Assembly (NCBI GenBank): GCA_963925545.1
Contig: CAWUSA010000012.1
Span: forward strand, 133,053 to 197,052
Origin: TMED14 sp963925545
GTDB taxonomy: Bacteria; Bacteroidota; Bacteroidia; Flavobacteriales; Schleiferiaceae
Direction of reading: 5' to 3'
DNA length: 64,000 nucleotides
Below are positions 54,756 through 62,963 of this stretch, in pieces. Each line of letters begins with the position of its first letter. Position 1 is the first letter of the stretch. The position numbers were made by a program, and so were the translations under genes. The notes beneath the pieces are model-generated. The model worked only from the letters and a program-made list of their open reading frames with translations. It searched no databases and had not been told where the DNA came from.

Positions 54756-56210
54756 ATGGAACAATTGTCAGGTGAAGTAAAAGTCATGATGGAGGAAAAC
54801 CGTCAAGGTGAAGCCATGATCAAACCAGGGGTTGGAAGTAAAAAGCTCTACCTGGAAAGCTACGGTTGTCAGATGAATTTCTCTGATTCAGAAATTGTGG
54901 TATCTATCTTGGACAAAGAGGGTTACGAGACCACATCCGACCCTAAAGAGGCAGATTTGATTTTGCTTAATACTTGCTCCATACGCGACAAAGCAGAGCA
55001 AACCGTGCGCAACCGACTCAAGCACTTCAAGCGCATTAAGCGTGAAAACAAGGATATGAAAATCGGTATCCTTGGTTGCATGGCAGAACGCGTGAAGGCA
55101 AAATTATTGGAAGAAGAGCAATTGGTGGATTTGGTTGTTGGACCTGATGCTTACCGCGATTTACCCCAGTTGATGAAAGAACTTGACGGTGGGAAGAAGG
55201 CTATCAATGTCCTTTTATCCAAGGATGAGACCTACCATGACATTGAGCCGGTCCGGCTGGGCGGCAATGGCGTCACTGCTTTTGTTTCCATCACCCGTGG
55301 CTGTGATAACATGTGCTCATTCTGCGTGGTGCCATTCACCCGTGGCAGGGAGAGAAGTCGCAACCCACAAACCATTGTTGTTGAATGCCAGAAGCTATGG
55401 GCTGACGGCTACAAGGAAGTGACATTGCTTGGTCAAAACGTGGACAGCTACCTCTGGTACGGCGGTGGGCTGAAGAAAGACTTCAAGGTGGCTAGTGACA
55501 TGGCCAAGGCCAGTGCTTTGCAATTCAGCCATTTGCTTCACATGGTAGCTAACGCCTTGCCTGAGATCCGTATTCGCTTTGCCACATCTAACCCGCAAGA
55601 CATGTCTGATGATGTGCTTCGAGCCATCGCGGAACATAAAAACATTTGCAAATACATCCACCTGCCTGTGCAAAGTGGATCCAGTCGCATCCTCAAGGCA
55701 ATGAACCGTGGCCATGACAGGGCCGACTACATCGACTTGATTGATCGTGTGAAGCGCATCATTCCCAATTGTGCGATTTCTCAAGATATCATGTCAGGAT
55801 TTCCGACAGAAACAGAGGAAGATCACAATGAAACCTTGAGCCTTATGTCCCAGGTGAGGTATAATTTTGGCTACATGTTTGCCTACTCAGAGCGGCCAAA
55901 TACCATGGCTGCAAGAAAGCTAGAGGATGACGTCCCCCTTGCAGTGAAAAAGCGACGCCTGCAAGAGATCATTGACCTGCAGCAAGTCCATAGTGCAGAA
56001 CGCAATGCGGCAAATGTTGGCCAGGTGGTAGAGGTTCTGATAGAAGGGTATTCCAAGCGGTCTGACAAGGATGTCTTTGGACGAACCAGCCAAAATGCCG
56101 TGGCCGTTTTCCCAAAAAAACACCATCTGCCTGGTGACTTGGTGAGCGTCTTGATTCGTTCAAGTACAGCCGCTACCTTGTTGGGCGATTCAATTGATAC
56201 CCCGTTATGA
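54756..56210 (+). CDS. miaB: tRNA-2-methylthio-N6-dimethylallyladenosine synthase MiaB
   Basis: 484 residues. The N-terminal UPF0004 domain (ESYGCQMNFSDSE), the radical-SAM cluster cysteines C183, C187 and C190 in CDNMCSFC, and a C-terminal TRAM domain are all present. It adds the methylthio group to i6A37 of tRNAs that read UNN codons, which includes the tRNA-Leu(UAA) encoded at 62.1 kb. The stop overlaps the next gene by 4 bases. Confidence 0.96.
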   Translation: MEQLSGEVKVMMEENRQGEAMIKPGVGSKKLYLESYGCQMNFSDSEIVVSILDKEGYETTSDPKEADLILLNTCSIRDKAEQTVRNRLKHFKRIKRENKDMKIGILGCMAERVKAKLLEEEQLVDLVVGPDAYRDLPQLMKELDGGKKAINVLLSKDETYHDIEPVRLGGNGVTAFVSITRGCDNMCSFCVVPFTRGRERSRNPQTIVVECQKLWADGYKEVTLLGQNVDSYLWYGGGLKKDFKVASDMAKASALQFSHLLHMVANALPEIRIRFATSNPQDMSDDVLRAIAEHKNICKYIHLPVQSGSSRILKAMNRGHDRADYIDLIDRVKRIIPNCAISQDIMSGFPTETEEDHNETLSLMSQVRYNFGYMFAYSERPNTMAARKLEDDVPLAVKKRRLQEIIDLQQVHSAERNAANVGQVVEVLIEGYSKRSDKDVFGRTSQNAVAVFPKKHHLPGDLVSVLIRSSTAATLLGDSIDTPL

Positions 56211-56626
56211 AACAGTTCCTGTTGATGCCTCTTGTTTTGATGGCTAGTTTGTCTGTGCAAGCACAGGTTAAGTCATCCCAGCAGCCCTTGTCTACCATGT
56301 CTTTGGTGGATGAGTCACTGCATTTTATGGTAGTCGATGAGGCCATCAAGCAGCAAGGCACATTGAGTATTTGCATTGCGCAAAAGGATCGCTGCATTGA
56401 GAATCTGCAAGTCGGTTTCATTGTGCGGATTTATGATGCCAGCGGTCAAGAGATATGGAACTCCTTGTGGTCAGGGAAGCATATGGATATCCGATTCAAA
56501 TCGCCGATACCACAAGCTGCGACCTATGCAGTTGAAGCAACCTCAGATTTTGTCATTAATCGCTTGACAACCAATCGGATTTCCACAGTCAAACCCATGC
56601 AGTTGAACCAACCCACTCAGCCATGA
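56207..56626 (+). CDS. Small secreted protein, function unknown
   Basis: 139 residues with a signal peptide (to about VQA, residue 19). The rest has alternating beta-like segments (LQVGFIVRIYDASGQEIW, AATYAVEATSDFVIN) and two cysteines that could form a disulphide. I do not recognise the family. It is translationally coupled to miaB upstream and to the sigma-54 activator downstream by 4-base overlaps, an unusual place for a secreted protein. Confidence 0.72.
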   Translation: MKQFLLMPLVLMASLSVQAQVKSSQQPLSTMSLVDESLHFMVVDEAIKQQGTLSICIAQKDRCIENLQVGFIVRIYDASGQEIWNSLWSGKHMDIRFKSPIPQAATYAVEATSDFVINRLTTNRISTVKPMQLNQPTQP

Positions 56627-57897
56627 GCCCCCAAGAATTGAAACAACGATTTGGTATCATTGGTCAAGACCCGGCCCTTGATCGCGCCTTGTTCAAGGCC
56701 ATGCAGGTGGCAGCAACAGACATATCTGTAATGGTCACTGGGGAGTCAGGTGTTGGCAAGGAAAGCATTCCTCGTGTTGTTCACAATTTGTCTCATCGCA
56801 AGCACGAGTCCATGATTTCCGTGAACTGTGGCGCCATCCCTGAAGGCACGATGGACTCTGAGCTGTTTGGTCATGAAAAGGGTTCATTTACCGGCGCTGT
56901 GGGTGCCAGGAAGGGCTATTTTGAGGCCGCAGACGGCGGAACAATTTTCTTGGATGAGGTAGGGGAGCTTCCTTTGGCGACACAAGTGAGATTGCTTCGT
57001 GTGCTTGAAACCGGCGAGATCATTCGCGTGGGCTCCAGCAAGGCCATGAAGGTGGATGTGCGTGTTGTGGCTGCAACGAACGTGGATCTGGCAGAAAAAA
57101 TTGAAGCTGGAAAGTTTCGAGAGGACTTGTTTTACCGACTTAATACGGTTGAGATAACCTTGCCGCCTTTGCGCGAGAGAAAAGGAGATATCTACCTGTT
57201 ATTCAGGAAATTTGCGCAAGATTTCTCTCAAAAATACCGTACACCTGCAGTCAGGTTGACTGAGGCGGCTGTGACCGTTTTAGAGTCCTACCGCTGGCCG
57301 GGTAATATTAGACAGCTGCGCAACTTGGTGGAACAAATTTCTGTCATTGAAGGGGATCAAACCGTTGAGGCCAGCCTCTTGAGTCAGTACATCCCAGATA
57401 TTGAGCAAAGCAATTTGCCGGCGAGGACTTCTGGCCCGGTCTCGCAAGACCAGTTTCACAATGAACGAGAGATTCTCTACAAGGTCCTGTTTGATATGCG
57501 AGCAGATATACAGAATCTCAAACACTTGGTGGGACAGATAGCGCAGGGTGGGCAGTCCATGGATGACCTTTCTGATGGCATTCAAAACTTAGGCAACAAG
57601 ATGCAGCATGACATCACGACTTTGCCAGCCCTATGGAAGCAACCCGAGCAGAAGGAGTCTCCGGCCACAAGTGCGGCAACTGAGGAGGCTAAGCCAGCGC
57701 AATCGTACATGGATATTGAGTCTTTGGATGGGAATTCTTCAGTCAAAAGGGCCTTTAAAACCCTTGAAAACATTGAAATAGAGATGATCAAGGATTCCAT
57801 TGCAAGGCACAAGGGTCGACGCAAGGAGGCCTCTGCTGAGTTGGGCATTTCTGAGCGCACACTCTACCGTAAAATCAAGCAATACGACCTGGGATGA
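56623..57897 (+). CDS. Sigma-54-dependent transcriptional activator without receiver domain
   Basis: 424 residues. It begins directly with the AAA+ domain: Walker A GESGVGKE (40-47), the sigma-54 contact loop GSFTGA (87-92; GAFTGA in most members), Walker B GGTIFLDEVGEL and the arginine-finger region. A Fis-type helix-turn-helix (RRKEASAELGISERTLYRKI) ends the protein. Between them is an insert of about 100 residues with a helical segment (ILYKVLFDMRADIQNLKHLV). There is no N-terminal sensor. It sits in an envelope-biogenesis operon with lptE and secG, the usual place for this protein in Flavobacteriia. Signal and targets are unknown. Confidence 0.93.
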   Translation: MSPQELKQRFGIIGQDPALDRALFKAMQVAATDISVMVTGESGVGKESIPRVVHNLSHRKHESMISVNCGAIPEGTMDSELFGHEKGSFTGAVGARKGYFEAADGGTIFLDEVGELPLATQVRLLRVLETGEIIRVGSSKAMKVDVRVVAATNVDLAEKIEAGKFREDLFYRLNTVEITLPPLRERKGDIYLLFRKFAQDFSQKYRTPAVRLTEAAVTVLESYRWPGNIRQLRNLVEQISVIEGDQTVEASLLSQYIPDIEQSNLPARTSGPVSQDQFHNEREILYKVLFDMRADIQNLKHLVGQIAQGGQSMDDLSDGIQNLGNKMQHDITTLPALWKQPEQKESPATSAATEEAKPAQSYMDIESLDGNSSVKRAFKTLENIEIEMIKDSIARHKGRRKEASAELGISERTLYRKIKQYDLG

Positions 57898-58421
57898 GTC
57901 GATTCAAAGCAATGACAAGTTTATTAGTAAACGCATGGGTTGGCTTATGTATGCTTACCATCATAGCAAGCTGTTCTGCTAGCTATTCCTTTACTGGAGG
58001 AGATGTAGGTCAGGCTAAAACCCTGTCTGTAACAACCATGATCAATGAATCGGATTTAGTAAACCCCCAGTTGGCACAGCTGCTGACAACCACGTTGCAA
58101 GATGTGATGGCTAGACAGACGCCTCTGGACCTGATTGTAAGGGATGGAGATTTGCAATTCTCAGGTAGAATTATAGCGTACGATGTGCGATCTGATGCCC
58201 CAGGTGCTAATGACCAGGTGGCGCAAAGTCGCTTGAGTGTGAGCGTTGCCATCGACTTTATCAACCTGTTGGATGATACGAAAAACTTCAAGCAATCCTT
58301 CAATGTTTACAGGAATTTCCCAGCCTCACAGACCCTGTCTCAAGTAGAGGATGTCCTCGTGGATGAGATAGTTATGGAGCTCTGTGAGAAAGTATTCAAT
58401 CGCGCCCTGGTCCAATGGTAG
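57894..58421 (+). CDS. lptE: LPS assembly lipoprotein LptE
   Basis: 175 residues with a type II signal peptide (IIASC, cysteine 27). The following SYSFTGGDVGQAKTLSVTTM matches the opening of LptE proteins in Bacteroidota, which pair with LptD in the outer membrane to insert lipopolysaccharide. Overlaps of 4 bases with the activator and 7 bases with the next gene place it inside the operon. Confidence 0.9.
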   Translation: MSRFKAMTSLLVNAWVGLCMLTIIASCSASYSFTGGDVGQAKTLSVTTMINESDLVNPQLAQLLTTTLQDVMARQTPLDLIVRDGDLQFSGRIIAYDVRSDAPGANDQVAQSRLSVSVAIDFINLLDDTKNFKQSFNVYRNFPASQTLSQVEDVLVDEIVMELCEKVFNRALVQW

Positions 58422-59620
58422 CAAACCCTCAGCAAGTAAAGGCCATCCTTGGTCGTGTGGATGAGTTGACTACCTCGGACAGTGAGTTCCTGGAGGGTCT
58501 TGTCAAGCGATATCCTTATGCTCAGGTATTTCAGATGCTTCACCTCAGGGGCTTGCAGCTCAATGAATCCTTCAAGTTCCCTCAGCAATTGCATCGCACA
58601 TCCACAGCCATGCTTAACCGGGAGAAACTCTTTACATGGACTGAGGCGCCGTTGATGCCTATGGAGGTTGTTGAAGCGGCTGCCCGGATAGATTCAGGCC
58701 CAATTCAACTGCCTGAAGAGGCTCCTGCCTCATCTGCCCCCGCGCAAGCATCAGTCGATCCAGCCATTGATGTTCAACCTCAGGAGGAGACAAGCGCCCA
58801 AGCAGATATTTCAGCAATCGAATCAGTAATCGAGCTTCCCACAGAGCCTGAAACTTCTTTGCCTACTGTCATGCCGATTCAGCGGCTTTCAAGCATCAAG
58901 CCTTTGGGCGATTTGTCTCATCTGCCTGAGATGGTCAGAAAGCAAATTGAACGCTCACGCGCCATTCAAGCCAGCCGACAGGCTCCACCTACACCCTTAT
59001 CCAAACCAGATTCGGCCAAGCAATCACAGAAAGTTGTTCTTCCAAAAGCGACAAGTCCTGTTAAGCCAGTTGAACTTCCTAAGCCAGCTGAAGCCCCATT
59101 GCCTATTGAGGTAGAAGTCCAGCCGATTACCGAGTCGGCTCCTCAAGCTTCGCCTCAATCAGTTCAATCAAAAAATGCGACAGATGCCCCCGCTGTCACC
59201 GCAGTTGTTGATGACCTATCGACCTCACCAGTATCTGGCTTGTCGAAAGTGAGTCTGTCACCTTTTGCGCAATTCCTTCAAGGTCTTCAAACGGAGAATC
59301 AGGCACAGGTTGCAAGCACAGCAGCGCAGTTGAGCCCTCGCAAGCGAAACCCCGCAGAGGAGCGAAAGATCCTGGAGTCATTCATTGCAGCCAACCCATC
59401 AATGCCTGCACTGAAGCCTGAGGCAAATACTCCGGGTTCAGATGCTGCCTTGACCAATGTAACAGGCCTTGTGACAGAGACCCTGGCCAACCACTACGCA
59501 TCCCAAGGCTTGGTTCAAAAGGCCATTCAAGCCTATGAGATATTGAAGTTGAAAGTTCCCGAGAAAAGTTCCATCTTTGCGGCCCGCATTTTGGCGATGC
59601 AGCAAACCAAAAAAAACTAG
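58415..59620 (+). CDS. Protein with Pro/Gln-rich disordered middle and C-terminal TPR-like motif
   Basis: 401 residues, no signal peptide. Residues 1-90 are a helical domain (LTTSDSEFLEGLVKRYPYAQ...). Residues about 100-280 are low-complexity, rich in Pro, Ser, Ala, Gln and Val (for example LPKATSPVKPVELPKPAEAP), and likely disordered. The C-terminal 45 residues (LANHYASQGLVQKAIQAYEILKLKVPEKSSIFAARI) form one tetratricopeptide-like unit. Such proteins occur between lptE and secG in many Flavobacteriia but have no assigned function. A scaffold role is a guess. Confidence 0.8.
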   Translation: MVANPQQVKAILGRVDELTTSDSEFLEGLVKRYPYAQVFQMLHLRGLQLNESFKFPQQLHRTSTAMLNREKLFTWTEAPLMPMEVVEAAARIDSGPIQLPEEAPASSAPAQASVDPAIDVQPQEETSAQADISAIESVIELPTEPETSLPTVMPIQRLSSIKPLGDLSHLPEMVRKQIERSRAIQASRQAPPTPLSKPDSAKQSQKVVLPKATSPVKPVELPKPAEAPLPIEVEVQPITESAPQASPQSVQSKNATDAPAVTAVVDDLSTSPVSGLSKVSLSPFAQFLQGLQTENQAQVASTAAQLSPRKRNPAEERKILESFIAANPSMPALKPEANTPGSDAALTNVTGLVTETLANHYASQGLVQKAIQAYEILKLKVPEKSSIFAARILAMQQTKKN

Positions 59621-59623
59621 ACC

Positions 59624-59968
59624 ATGTCCACGCTATTCATCATACTTATCACCATTGTCAGCATCCTTTTGATTTTGGTTATCCTTGTGCAAAGCCCTAA
59701 AGGCAGTGCGTTGGGTTCTGCTTTTGGTGGTGGTGCTGCTGCTGGCATGCTCGGCGGTGTTAAGCGCACATCCGATTTTCTTGAGAAGGCAACTTGGGTG
59801 TTGGTTTCTGTCCTTTTCGGCTTGGTTCTTTTGATGAATGTCATGGTCGGTGGAGGCACTGCTCAATCCCTGGATCAAGAGTCCTTGCTCAATCAGGAGC
59901 TGGATAATTCAGCCCCTGTTTTCCAGACGCCAGCCAGCCCGATTGAGGGATTGGACTTGTCTGAATAG
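59624..59968 (+). CDS. secG: Preprotein translocase subunit SecG
   Basis: 114 residues with two transmembrane helices (about 3-22 and 56-73) joined by the glycine-rich loop SALGSAFGGGAAAGMLGGV, characteristic of SecG. It is the third subunit of the SecYEG channel. The gene starts 3 bases after the previous stop and is followed by a terminator. Confidence 0.95.
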   Translation: MSTLFIILITIVSILLILVILVQSPKGSALGSAFGGGAAAGMLGGVKRTSDFLEKATWVLVSVLFGLVLLMNVMVGGGTAQSLDQESLLNQELDNSAPVFQTPASPIEGLDLSE

Positions 59969-59989
59969 GTTGTAAAACCATCCCCGCTG

Positions 59990-60008
59990 CTGACAGCTTG
60001 TCAGTTTT
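59990..60008 (+). terminator. Terminator of the miaB-secG operon
   Basis: A perfect stem CTGACA (59,990-59,995) / TGTCAG (59,999-60,004) with a GCT loop is followed by TTTT. It lies 21 bases after the secG stop and before the groES promoter. Confidence 0.7.
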
Positions 60009-60023
60009 ATTGGCTTTCTTATG

Positions 60024-60050
60024 TTTTGGCACATTCTGTGCATAGTTTTG
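60024..60050 (+). promoter_or_regulatory. groES-groEL promoter with spacer inverted repeat
   Basis: TAGTTTTG (60,043-60,050) is an exact -7 box, 42 bases before the groES ATG; TTTTG (60,024-60,028) is the best -33 candidate although the spacer is short (14 bases). The spacer consists almost entirely of the inverted repeat GCACA-TTC-TGTGC (60,029-60,041). No CIRCE element (TTAGCACTC-N9-GAGTGCTAA) is present, so heat-shock control would have to use another signal. Confidence 0.5.
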
Positions 60051-60092
60051 AAGTGAGATTTATTCTCTTAACCCCTATTAAAGCATACCATC

Positions 60093-60371
60093 ATGGCAGA
60101 CTTGAACATCCGTCCCCTGGCAGACCGTGTCATCATTGAACCGGCTGCAGCTGAGACCACCACAGCTTCAGGCATTATTATTCCTGATACAGCTCAGGAG
60201 AAACCACAGAAAGGCATCGTTGTTGCCGCAGGCAATGGCAAGGTTGACGAGCCAATGACCGTGGCTGTTGGCGACACTGTGCTTTACGGCAAGTACGCTG
60301 GCACTGAATTCAAATTTGAGGGTGAGGATTACCTCATCCTTCGAGAGTCAGACATTCTGGCCATCATTTAA
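60093..60371 (+). CDS. groES: Co-chaperonin GroES
   Basis: 92 residues, typical. RPLADRVIIEP at the start, the mobile loop with TASGIIIPDTAQEKPQKG, and the C-terminal YLILRESDILAII are conserved. It caps the GroEL ring during folding. Cotranscribed with groEL, 24 bases apart. Confidence 0.98.
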   Translation: MADLNIRPLADRVIIEPAAAETTTASGIIIPDTAQEKPQKGIVVAAGNGKVDEPMTVAVGDTVLYGKYAGTEFKFEGEDYLILRESDILAII

Positions 60372-60395
60372 TCACCTTATTTAATACCTATTATC

Positions 60396-62024
60396 ATGAG
60401 TGCAAAAGAAATCACATTTGATGTTGCTGCACGCAACGGACTGAGAGCAGGCGTAGACGCCCTAGCTAATGCAGTGAAGGTCACATTGGGCCCCAAGGGT
60501 CGCAATGTCATTATCGAAAAATCCTTTGGCAGCCCCGCTGTCACTAAAGATGGTGTAACAGTTGCAAGGGAAATAACCTTGGAAAACAAGTTGGAGAACT
60601 TGGGAGCACAGATGCTCAAGGAAGTTGCTTCAAAAACAGCAGATGTTGCTGGCGATGGGACAACCACAGCTACAGTTTTGGCTCAAGCCATCATCAAACA
60701 TGGCCACAAGAATGTCATGGCAGGTGCAAACCCAATGGACCTCAAGCGAGGTATTGATAAGGCTGTTGCAGTTGTTGTGAAGGCGCTAGCAAAGATGTCA
60801 ATTGAGGTTGGTGAAAGCAACGATAAGATTGAACAGGTTGCCACCGTTTCCGCCAACAATGACCCCTCAATTGGTAAGTTGATTGCTGAGGCGATGGAGA
60901 AGGTGAAAAAGGAAGGTGTGATTACCGTTGAAGAGTCAAAAGGCACTGAGACCTATGTGGATGTCGTTGAAGGCATGCAGTTTGATCGCGGTTACCTGTC
61001 CCCGTATTTCACCACCAACACTGAGAAAATGGTGGCGGATTTGGAGAACCCTTATATTTTGATCTACGACAAGAAGATCAGTACGATGAAGGAGCTCTTG
61101 CCTGTACTTGAGCCAGTAGCTCAGTCCGGACGACCATTCCTTATCATTGCTGAAGATGTTGACGGCGAGGCCCTTGGCACCTTGGTAGTGAACAAGATTC
61201 GTGGTTCCCTGAAAGTGGCTGCTGTGAAGGCGCCAGGTTTTGGTGATCGACGCAAGGCTATGCTAGAAGACATTGCTATTTTGACCGGTGGTACCGTGAT
61301 TTCTGAGGAGCGTGGTTTCAAGTTGGAAAATGCCACTTTGGATATGCTTGGTACCGCAGAAAAGGTGACGTTGGACAAGGATAACACTACCGTAGTCAAT
61401 GGTGCTGGCAACAAAGATGACATCAGTGGACGTGTTGGACAGATCAAGGCACAGATTGAGACAACGACCAGTGATTACGACCGTGAAAAATTGCAAGAGC
61501 GATTGGCAAAGCTTGCCGGCGGTGTTGCTGTGCTTTATGTGGGTGCAGCCTCTGAGGTTGAGCTCAAAGAGAAGAAGGATCGTGTAGATGACGCTCTATC
61601 TGCCACAAAGGCTGCCATCGAGGAGGGTATTGTTCCCGGCGGTGGTGTGGCCTTGGTTCGCGCCATTGAGTCATTAAGCAAACTAAAAGGTGAGAACGCT
61701 GATGAAACAACAGGGATTGCCATCATTGCACGTGCTATTGAAGAGCCATTGCGCCAGATTGTATTGAATGCTGGACTGGAAGGTTCTGTGATCGTGTCTA
61801 AGGTCCGTGAGGGCAAGGGCGATTATGGCTTCAATGCAAAAACTGACAACTATTGCAACATGCATGAAGCAGGCATCATTGATCCAACCAAGGTGACCCG
61901 TGTGGCACTTGAGAATGCCGCTTCTGTGGCGAGTCTCTTGCTGACAACTGAGGCAACCATTGTTGAAATACCTAAGCCTGAGCCAGCCATGCCTGCTGGT
62001 CCAGACATGGGAGGCATGATGTAA
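60396..62024 (+). CDS. groEL: Chaperonin GroEL
   Basis: 542 residues, ending in the GGMM tail (PDMGGMM). VTLGPKGRNVIIEKSFG, AGDGTTTATVLAQAI and GGGVALVRAIE are typical; the ATPase aspartate is in GDGTTT. It folds cytosolic proteins in a GroES-dependent cycle. It ends at a rho-independent terminator. Confidence 0.98.
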   Translation: MSAKEITFDVAARNGLRAGVDALANAVKVTLGPKGRNVIIEKSFGSPAVTKDGVTVAREITLENKLENLGAQMLKEVASKTADVAGDGTTTATVLAQAIIKHGHKNVMAGANPMDLKRGIDKAVAVVVKALAKMSIEVGESNDKIEQVATVSANNDPSIGKLIAEAMEKVKKEGVITVEESKGTETYVDVVEGMQFDRGYLSPYFTTNTEKMVADLENPYILIYDKKISTMKELLPVLEPVAQSGRPFLIIAEDVDGEALGTLVVNKIRGSLKVAAVKAPGFGDRRKAMLEDIAILTGGTVISEERGFKLENATLDMLGTAEKVTLDKDNTTVVNGAGNKDDISGRVGQIKAQIETTTSDYDREKLQERLAKLAGGVAVLYVGAASEVELKEKKDRVDDALSATKAAIEEGIVPGGGVALVRAIESLSKLKGENADETTGIAIIARAIEEPLRQIVLNAGLEGSVIVSKVREGKGDYGFNAKTDNYCNMHEAGIIDPTKVTRVALENAASVASLLLTTEATIVEIPKPEPAMPAGPDMGGMM

Positions 62025-62040
62025 GTCAGCATAATCAGAC

Positions 62041-62071
62041 AAAGAGCCGGTTCATTAGAGCCGGCTTTTTT
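62041..62071 (+). terminator. Terminator of groES-groEL
   Basis: Stem AGCCGG (62,045-62,050) / CCGGCT (62,061-62,066) with a 10-base loop, followed by six T residues, 20 bases after the groEL stop. Confidence 0.8.
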
Positions 62072-62123
62072 ATTGCACGTAGGGCCTGTCTGGTCAAGGC
62101 CCGTGATGTATTTTTGTTCGCCT

Positions 62124-62208
62124 GCCCAGGTGATGAAATTGGTAGACATGAGGGACTTAAAATCCCTTGCTTATTATTAGCGTACGGGTTCGATCCCCGT
62201 CCTGGGCA
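62124..62208 (+). tRNA. tRNA-Leu (UAA)
   Basis: An 85-nt class II tRNA. The acceptor arms GCCCAGG and CCTGGGC pair perfectly, the anticodon loop CTTAAAA carries TAA, and the long variable arm of a leucine tRNA is present. The discriminator is A; CCA is not encoded. It reads UUA/UUG codons and is a substrate for the MiaB encoded upstream. It is the last recognisable core gene; everything to its right is AT-rich and unusual. Confidence 0.95.
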
Positions 62209-62213
62209 CATTG

Positions 62214-62240
62214 AAAGGCTTCCGCGAGGGGGCCTTTTTT
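62214..62240 (+). terminator. Terminator of tRNA-Leu with a GCGA tetraloop
   Basis: AAAGGCTTCC (62,214-62,223) pairs with GGGGGCCTTT (62,228-62,237), including two G-T pairs, around the GNRA-type loop GCGA, followed by T residues to 62,240. A very stable intrinsic terminator. Confidence 0.88.
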
Positions 62241-62387
62241 TGTTGCCTGTTTAATAGCCTATTATCGCTGTGTGGCTAAGGGTTTGCTCGTATGATGCTT
62301 GGCAGTAAATTCCTGAAAATCTATTAGGTTAGATGCCTTTATTTGTGATGTCTGGTTAATTGATTGAGACGTCAAGTTAGGGTATCT

Positions 62388-62443
62388 GCGACTCACTTGC
62401 GACTCACTTGCGACTCACTTGCGACTCATTCTGCGACTCACTT
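62388..62443. repeat. Five tandem copies of the 11-mer GCGACTCACTT
   Basis: Three perfect consecutive copies start at 62,388, 62,399 and 62,410. A fourth, altered copy (GCGACTCATTCT) starts at 62,421 and a perfect fifth at 62,433. The run is not in a reading frame. The period is about one helical turn, so it could present a protein-binding face. Confidence 0.95.
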
Positions 62444-62592
62444 TAGAATCAGGGAAGCCCGATGACTGTTATACGGCAGTTAAAAAGCCAAAAAAACCTC
62501 AAACCATTTTCTGTTTCACAGACCCCCCCCTCTTGAAATAAGTCGGTTTTCTATTGCGGGTAGCCTTCCTAAAACCGTATATAACCCCCAAC

Positions 62593-62632
62593 CTGTGGAT
62601 ATCTGATACCACAGAAATGTGTCCGTACGGAC
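62593..62632. other. Inverted repeat and 12-bp palindrome
   Basis: CTGTGG (62,593-62,598) and CCACAG (62,609-62,614) form an inverted repeat with a 10-base centre. Seven bases further is the perfect palindrome GTCCGTACGGAC (62,621-62,632). Both are of operator-like form. The second overlaps the start of the 45-codon minus-strand frame. The half-site GTCCG/CGGAC also occurs in the miaB promoter spacer. Confidence 0.6.
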
Positions 62633-62762
62633 TCATATGCTAATAAATATCAAATAATCAGTAAGTTAACTGTAGCTCATCCCCCTGTTTTGTTTAGAAT
62701 TCTAAATCATTTTGCTGGGGTTAACTCTAATGTCTTGGTGTAAGCAGCGTGGATTGATATGC

Positions 62763-62963
62763 CTATAGTTTGTTTTTTAAAACCCTGATTAAATACCAAA
62801 CCGGAAAGACAATACCACATAAGTATGATGGTATAAGTGTAAGTTCTTTAAAAACCCCAACCAAAATGGTTTCCATTCCATTTAAATATAAAAAGTAGAA
62901 TAAACCAATATTGCCCCAAGAGCCAAGGGTAATAATAATCAAATGTCTGTTTTTCATAATCAT
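62763..62963 (-). CDS. Small membrane protein, function unknown
   Basis: 66 residues (64 if the second ATG, at 62,957, is used) with two hydrophobic helices (about 8-28 and 42-60) and a basic C-terminus (RVLKNKL). The segment LVGVFKELTLIPSYL resembles a small two-helix family in Flavobacteriia that carries VGVFxELxxIP, which makes a real gene likely, but I recall this only from general knowledge of such sequences. A GAGAG purine run precedes the start on the minus strand. AT-rich, in keeping with its surroundings. Confidence 0.55.
   Translation of the reverse strand: MIMKNRHLIIITLGSWGNIGLFYFLYLNGMETILVGVFKELTLIPSYLCGIVFPVWYLIRVLKNKL

Larger units (their letters stand above)
62241..62762. other. 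AT-rich intergenic stretch without a convincing gene
   Basis: About 520 bases between tRNA-Leu and the small membrane-protein gene. It contains a tandem repeat (62,388-62,443), a C8 tract (62,523-62,530), an inverted repeat and a palindrome (62,593-62,632). A 45-codon reading frame on the minus strand (62,499-62,636) begins with ATG at 62,636, crosses the C8 tract and ends with TGA; I do not recognise its product (N-terminus MSPYGHISVV) and cannot tell whether it is expressed. Confidence 0.5.

Noticed and set aside
60029..60041. CIRCE element at groESL
   Set aside because: The GCAC/GTGC arms recall CIRCE, but the arms are 5 bp with a 3-base spacer instead of 9 and 9; it is a different inverted repeat.
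62388..62443. CRISPR array
   Set aside because: The units are directly adjacent with no spacers and only 11 bp long; no cas gene is in the window.
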